From positions 1,426,001 to 1,490,000 of the forward strand of contig NC_013791.2 of assembly GCF_000005825.2 (NCBI RefSeq): 64,000 nucleotides of DNA, given 5' to 3'. The notes below the pieces were generated by a model, which made no database searches, was not told the DNA's origin, and saw only the letters and a program-made list of their open reading frames with translations. This document shows positions 60,664 through 64,000 of the stretch, piece by piece. The translations under genes and the position numbers were made by a program. The stretch comes from Alkalihalophilus pseudofirmus OF4 (GTDB lineage: Bacteria > Bacillota > Bacilli > Bacillales > Bacillaceae_D). How positions within the stretch are numbered: position 1 is the stretch's first letter; every line of letters starts with the position of its first letter.

Positions 60664-61509
60664 ATGTCTTTAGTTATCGGTGAAATTTCTTATACTAATA
60701 TATTGCCTCTTTATTATGATTTAGACAGAGAGTATTTAGAGAGCCAAGGTTGTAAAATCAAACCACAAGTGCCTTCAGAATTAAACAGAGAAATGTCTGC
60801 TGGGCGAGTCGATGTTGGAGGAATTTCTTCTTTTGCCTATGCTGAAAATAAAAATCATTTCACGTTGTTTCCTAATCTGTCTGTATCAGCTCTGGGGAAG
60901 GTCGGGTCGATTTTTTTATTTTCTAAAGTGCCGATTCATCAGTTATCAGCAAAAAAGGTTGCTCTGACTTCCACGTCGGCAACCTCTACCCATTTGCTTA
61001 AAATCATACTTGAACGGTTTTATGAACAGTCCCCAAGATATACAACGATGAAGCCGAATATACATAAGATGCTCTCAGATCACGATGCTTGCTTGTTAAT
61101 TGGTGATGAAGCGATAGTGGCTTCATTCAATAAAAGAGAAGAACTTTATCAATATGACCTTGGAGAGCTTTGGTATAAGCATACAGGGATGCCGATGACA
61201 TTTGCAGTATTAGCGATAAGAAACGAAGCCATTGATCATAACAGCCACTTAGCTGGTACATTGTATAGATCATTTCTCGAAAGTAAAAAGCGAAGTGAAA
61301 TGAGTCATTATCAGCCTATGATTAAAGATATTTTAAAGACCTATGGCGGCGATAAATCTTTTTGGGAAGACTACTTTAATAATTTAATATATGATTTTAG
61401 TAATAGAGAACAGCGAGGGTTAATGCTTTATTATCAGCTTGCTTATGATTTAGGATATTTAAGCGAACCTGTTGAATCAATACATGTTTGGAAAGCTGTA
61501 GGAAGCTGA
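60664..61509 (+). CDS. mqnA: chorismate dehydratase MqnA (futalosine pathway)
   Basis: The first committed enzyme of the futalosine route to menaquinone, making 3-enolpyruvyl-benzoate from chorismate. 281 residues of the MqnA/MqnD periplasmic-binding-like fold: GEISYTNILPLYYDL, DVGGISSFAYAEN, LTSTSATSTHLLK, CLLIGDEA and DLGELWYKHTGMPMTFAV are consistent. It shows the organism makes menaquinone without the menFDHCEB pathway, unlike B. subtilis. mqnB-mqnE are not in the window. Confidence 0.93.
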   Translation: MSLVIGEISYTNILPLYYDLDREYLESQGCKIKPQVPSELNREMSAGRVDVGGISSFAYAENKNHFTLFPNLSVSALGKVGSIFLFSKVPIHQLSAKKVALTSTSATSTHLLKIILERFYEQSPRYTTMKPNIHKMLSDHDACLLIGDEAIVASFNKREELYQYDLGELWYKHTGMPMTFAVLAIRNEAIDHNSHLAGTLYRSFLESKKRSEMSHYQPMIKDILKTYGGDKSFWEDYFNNLIYDFSNREQRGLMLYYQLAYDLGYLSEPVESIHVWKAVGS

Positions 61510-61532
61510 CCTTGCGTAGTAAGGTGGATAAG

Positions 61533-62504
61533 ATGAAACTAGCCGATATTTATATGCAATTTCAATCAGATATAACAATTATCGAACAAGAGCTAGAAGC
61601 TTCTGTTCAAGCACGCCATGATGTCCTGAAAAACGCTTCAACCCATCTTTTAAAGGCAGGGGGAAAACGGATTCGTCCGGTTTTTGTGTTGCTTGCTGCT
61701 AAATTTGGTACATACGATATACATGTGTTGAAAAATATTGCTGTTCCCTTAGAACTTGTACATATGGCGTCTTTGGTTCATGATGATGTCATTGACGATG
61801 CTGAACTTAGACGGGGCAAACGTACGGTGAAATCTCAATGGGATAACAAAGTAGCGATGTATACAGGTAACTATATTTTTGCCAAGGCAGTCGAAGCATC
61901 TGCTTATTTTGATCACCCACGTGTTCATCAAGTGTTGTCTAATACGCTTGTTGAGATGTGTATTGGAGAAGTAGAACAGATCCGTGATCAATATAACTGG
62001 GGGCAGAACTTAAGAGTCTATTTAAGAAGAATTAAACGTAAGACTGCTTTGTTAATTGCCGTAAGCTGTGAGCTGGGTGCATTAGCTGCAGATGCAGACC
62101 CAGTCATTCAAAAGCATTTATATAACTTTGGATACAATGTGGGGATGTCTTTTCAAATTACAGATGATATCTTAGACTTTGTTGGTACAGAAAAGCAGTT
62201 AGGCAAACCTGCAGGTGGTGATTTAAGGCAGGGGAATGTCACGCTTCCTGCACTCTATGCCATGCATCATGATGAAGAGATTTCCCATTTAATTAAAAAC
62301 ATGCTTAAAAATGAATTTCCTGAAAATATTGATATGCAGCCCATCTTAAAAGCTGTTAAAGAATCAGGGGGGATCGATTATTCGATTAAGATGAGTGATC
62401 GCTTCCTCCATAGAGCCTATGATTCATTAGAAAGACTGCCTGATTGTGAAGCAAAGAATTATTTAAAAGAGATTGCGGCCTATATCGGAAAACGGAAATT
62501 TTAA
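61533..62504 (+). CDS. hepT: heptaprenyl diphosphate synthase component 2 (HepT)
   Basis: The catalytic subunit, a polyprenyl synthase of 323 residues. First aspartate-rich motif HDDVIDDAELRRG (about 86) and second DDILDFVG (about 211), with GGKRIRPVFVLLAAK at about 43. Start ATG 61533 follows AAGGTGG; an ATG 45 bases upstream lies within mqnA. Partner of HepS; supplies the menaquinone side chain. Confidence 0.95.
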   Translation: MKLADIYMQFQSDITIIEQELEASVQARHDVLKNASTHLLKAGGKRIRPVFVLLAAKFGTYDIHVLKNIAVPLELVHMASLVHDDVIDDAELRRGKRTVKSQWDNKVAMYTGNYIFAKAVEASAYFDHPRVHQVLSNTLVEMCIGEVEQIRDQYNWGQNLRVYLRRIKRKTALLIAVSCELGALAADADPVIQKHLYNFGYNVGMSFQITDDILDFVGTEKQLGKPAGGDLRQGNVTLPALYAMHHDEEISHLIKNMLKNEFPENIDMQPILKAVKESGGIDYSIKMSDRFLHRAYDSLERLPDCEAKNYLKEIAAYIGKRKF

Positions 62505-62507
62505 AAT

Positions 62508-62532
62508 AGAGAGCCTGAGTGCTCTCTTTATT
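62508..62532 (+). terminator. weak terminator after hepT
   Basis: AGAGAGC (62508-62514) pairs with GCTCTCT (62521-62527), followed by TTATTT. Confidence 0.6.
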
Positions 62533-62587
62533 TGTATATACAACTGGAAATGAATACGGTTTATTGAATATTTCTGTAAAATAATGA

Positions 62588-62616
62588 TTGAGAGTGTTTA
62601 GAATGTTTGCTATAAT
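62588..62616 (+). promoter_or_regulatory. sigma-A promoter of ndk
   Basis: TTGAGA (62588-62593) and TATAAT (62611-62616) with a 17-base spacer, 65 bases before the ndk start. Confidence 0.7.
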
Positions 62617-62681
62617 AAACAAGGTTAGTCGATTAGTTAATTAATACATAGTTTATGATTATGAGAGCGAGGGTGTTTTAA

Positions 62682-63125
62682 ATGGAACGTACATATTTAA
62701 TGATTAAGCCTGATGGAGTACAACGTAATTTAATCGGAGAAGTTGTTTCGCGCTTTGAAAAGAAAGGGTTTACATTAGTGGGCGCTAAATTGATGACGGT
62801 TACAAAAGATCTTGCAGAGACTCATTATGCAGAACATAAAGAACGTCCTTTCTTCGGAGAGCTAGTTGATTTCATTACTTCAGGTCCAGTTTTCGCAATG
62901 GTTTGGGAAGGTGAAAATGTGATCTCGACTGCTCGTACAATGATGGGAGCAACAAACCCAGCTGAAGCTGCACCAGGAACAATCCGCGGTGATTATGGTG
63001 TACAAGTAGCTATGAATGTTATTCACGGTTCTGACTCTCCTGAGAGCGCGAAGCGTGAAATCGGAATCTTCTTTGAAGATGCAGAGTTAAACAACTATGA
63101 AAAAGTTGTAAATAAGTGGGTTTAA
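62682..63125 (+). CDS. ndk: nucleoside diphosphate kinase Ndk
   Basis: 147 residues. [38 protein letters not shown] and [20 protein letters not shown] with the phosphorylated histidine (about 115). Balances NTP pools. Good ribosome binding site GCGAGGGTG. Confidence 0.97.
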   Translation: MERTYLMIKPDGVQRNLIGEVVSRFEKKGFTLVGAKLMTVTKDLAETHYAEHKERPFFGELVDFITSGPVFAMVWEGENVISTARTMMGATNPAEAAPGTIRGDYGVQVAMNVIHGSDSPESAKREIGIFFEDAELNNYEKVVNKWV

Positions 63126-63133
63126 GGATGATG

Positions 63134-63164
63134 AATACCTGTTCAGCTGAGCAGGTATTTTTTT
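63134..63164 (+). terminator. intrinsic terminator after ndk
   Basis: AATACCTG (63134-63141) pairs with CAGGTATT (63152-63159), followed by T-rich sequence. Confidence 0.88.
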
Positions 63165-63249
63165 GTGTGTAAACGATCGGTTTAAATCAGCCGATATACC
63201 TAATGTGGAAAAAATGAAACCGATTGTTTAAGGTAAGGGGACCTGACAG

Positions 63250-64000
63250 ATGACTGCAGACTATCAACAATTCATCATGCAAATTAAGAAAAAAACCGGT
63301 ATAGATCTAGCACTTTACAAAGAAGCACAGATGAAAAGAAGGTTAGAATCCCTTCGAGATAAAAGAGGGTACTCTACCTTTTTGAGCTACTACCAAGCTC
63401 TTGCTGCTGATTCATCGTTATTTCATGAGTTTTTAGAGCGTATGACGATAAATGTCTCGGAATTTTACCGTAATAAAAAGCGATGGGAGGTGTTAGAAGA
63501 AAAGATTTTGCCAAGGCTGCTAGCTGAAAACAGTAAGCCGAAGCTATGGAGTGCAGCTTGTTCAACAGGTGAAGAACCATATACTTTAGCGATGATTATG
63601 GCCTCTTTTATGCCTTTGTCTGAGGTGTCCATACTAGCAACAGATTTAGATAAAGAAATTCTGAAAAGAGCTCAAGTTGGTTTCTACACGGACCGCTCAT
63701 TAAAAGAAGTTCCTCCAGGAGTGCTTTCACGCTATTTTACGAAGGAGCTTATGGGCTACAAGGTTAGTGATCAAGTAAAAAGAGCGGTAACATTTAAACA
63801 GCAGAATCTTTTATCTGATTCATTTGGAACTCAGTACGATCTGATTATTTGCCGAAATGTCATGATTTATTTCACTGAAGAAGCAAAACATGAATTATAT
63901 CAAAAATTCAGCCAAGCGTTGCGTCCTGGCGGTGTATTATTTGTAGGAAGCACTGAGCAGATTTTTCATGCTGATCAATATCATTTTGAAACAGAAGACA
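63250..64000 (+). CDS. cheR: chemotaxis methyltransferase CheR (3' end outside window)
   Basis: Methylates glutamates of chemoreceptors using SAM. The frame begins at ATG 63250 (AGGGGA upstream) and is open to the right edge, 250 codons seen. N-terminal CheR all-alpha domain ([20 protein letters not shown]), [20 protein letters not shown], then the SAM site [25 protein letters not shown], and [26 protein letters not shown]. Position after ndk matches B. subtilis. Confidence 0.95.
   Translation, partial: MTADYQQFIMQIKKKTGIDLALYKEAQMKRRLESLRDKRGYSTFLSYYQALAADSSLFHEFLERMTINVSEFYRNKKRWEVLEEKILPRLLAENSKPKLWSAACSTGEEPYTLAMIMASFMPLSEVSILATDLDKEILKRAQVGFYTDRSLKEVPPGVLSRYFTKELMGYKVSDQVKRAVTFKQQNLLSDSFGTQYDLIICRNVMIYFTEEAKHELYQKFSQALRPGGVLFVGSTEQIFHADQYHFETED

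Overview
The window is a stretch of core chromosome from a low-GC, endospore-forming Gram-positive bacterium, a Bacillus relative. Gene order from fer to cheR follows the Bacillus subtilis block fer-ypbB-recQ ... gudB-ypdA ... sleB-ypeB-ypfA-cmk-ypfD-fni-yphA-der-gpsA ... spoIVA-mtrB-hepS-menG-hepT-ndk-cheR, with insertions and losses. A futalosine-type menaquinone gene (mqnA), a PduO/CbiZ-type B12 salvage operon and a LitR/CarH-like regulator point away from B. subtilis itself and towards the Bacillus halodurans/Alkalihalobacillus side of the family; that placement is inference. I see no prophage, insertion sequence, CRISPR array, rRNA or tRNA.

Layout: 1-7320 is a tightly overlapping operon for corrinoid salvage and nucleotide-loop assembly (the C-terminal end of a BtuD-like ATPase fused to CbiZ, then CbiB, CobD, CobU, CobQ, CobS, CobC, a second CobU-like protein that appears to start at ATT, and a PduO-type adenosyltransferase). 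7454-13158 carries a VanW-like secreted protein, a gerA-type three-gene spore germination receptor with a sigma-G-like promoter, and an M23/LysM hydrolase. 13301-16850 holds an unrecognised gene, a PHP phosphoesterase and serA on the minus strand behind a serine T-box. 16851-34380 contains an M14 endopeptidase, ferredoxin, ypbB-recQ-ypbD and small membrane proteins, an M20 amidohydrolase, an ECF sigma/anti-sigma pair, a dispersed-repeat region, a phosphoesterase, a B12-binding LitR/CarH-like regulator, a MecA-type adaptor, ddl, gudB, ypdA and asparaginase.

34546-42141 covers prsW, a small zinc-ribbon protein and a SAM riboswitch in front of metI-yitJ-metH. 42385-57063 contains the germination pair sleB-ypeB, a PilZ protein, cmk-plsC-ypfD-fni, ypzI, yphA, der-plsY-gpsA, spoVIF, yphF and spoIVA. 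57294-63125 contains mtrB, both subunits of heptaprenyl diphosphate synthase interleaved with menG, a UbiA-type prenyltransferase, ubiX and mqnA, then ndk. cheR runs off the right edge.

Themes: cobalamin links three places (salvage operon, B12-dependent MetH, and the B12-binding LitR/CarH-like regulator). Spore biology is spread throughout (germination receptor, SleB/YpeB, SpoIVA, SpoVIF, PrsW). Menaquinone synthesis is clustered with side-chain synthesis. No wholly new multi-gene system is evident. The most distinctive observations are the ATT-initiated CobU paralogue, the B12 photoreceptor-type regulator with a dyad beside its promoter, a 35-residue membrane microprotein, and a dyad operator inside the promoter of the M20 gene.
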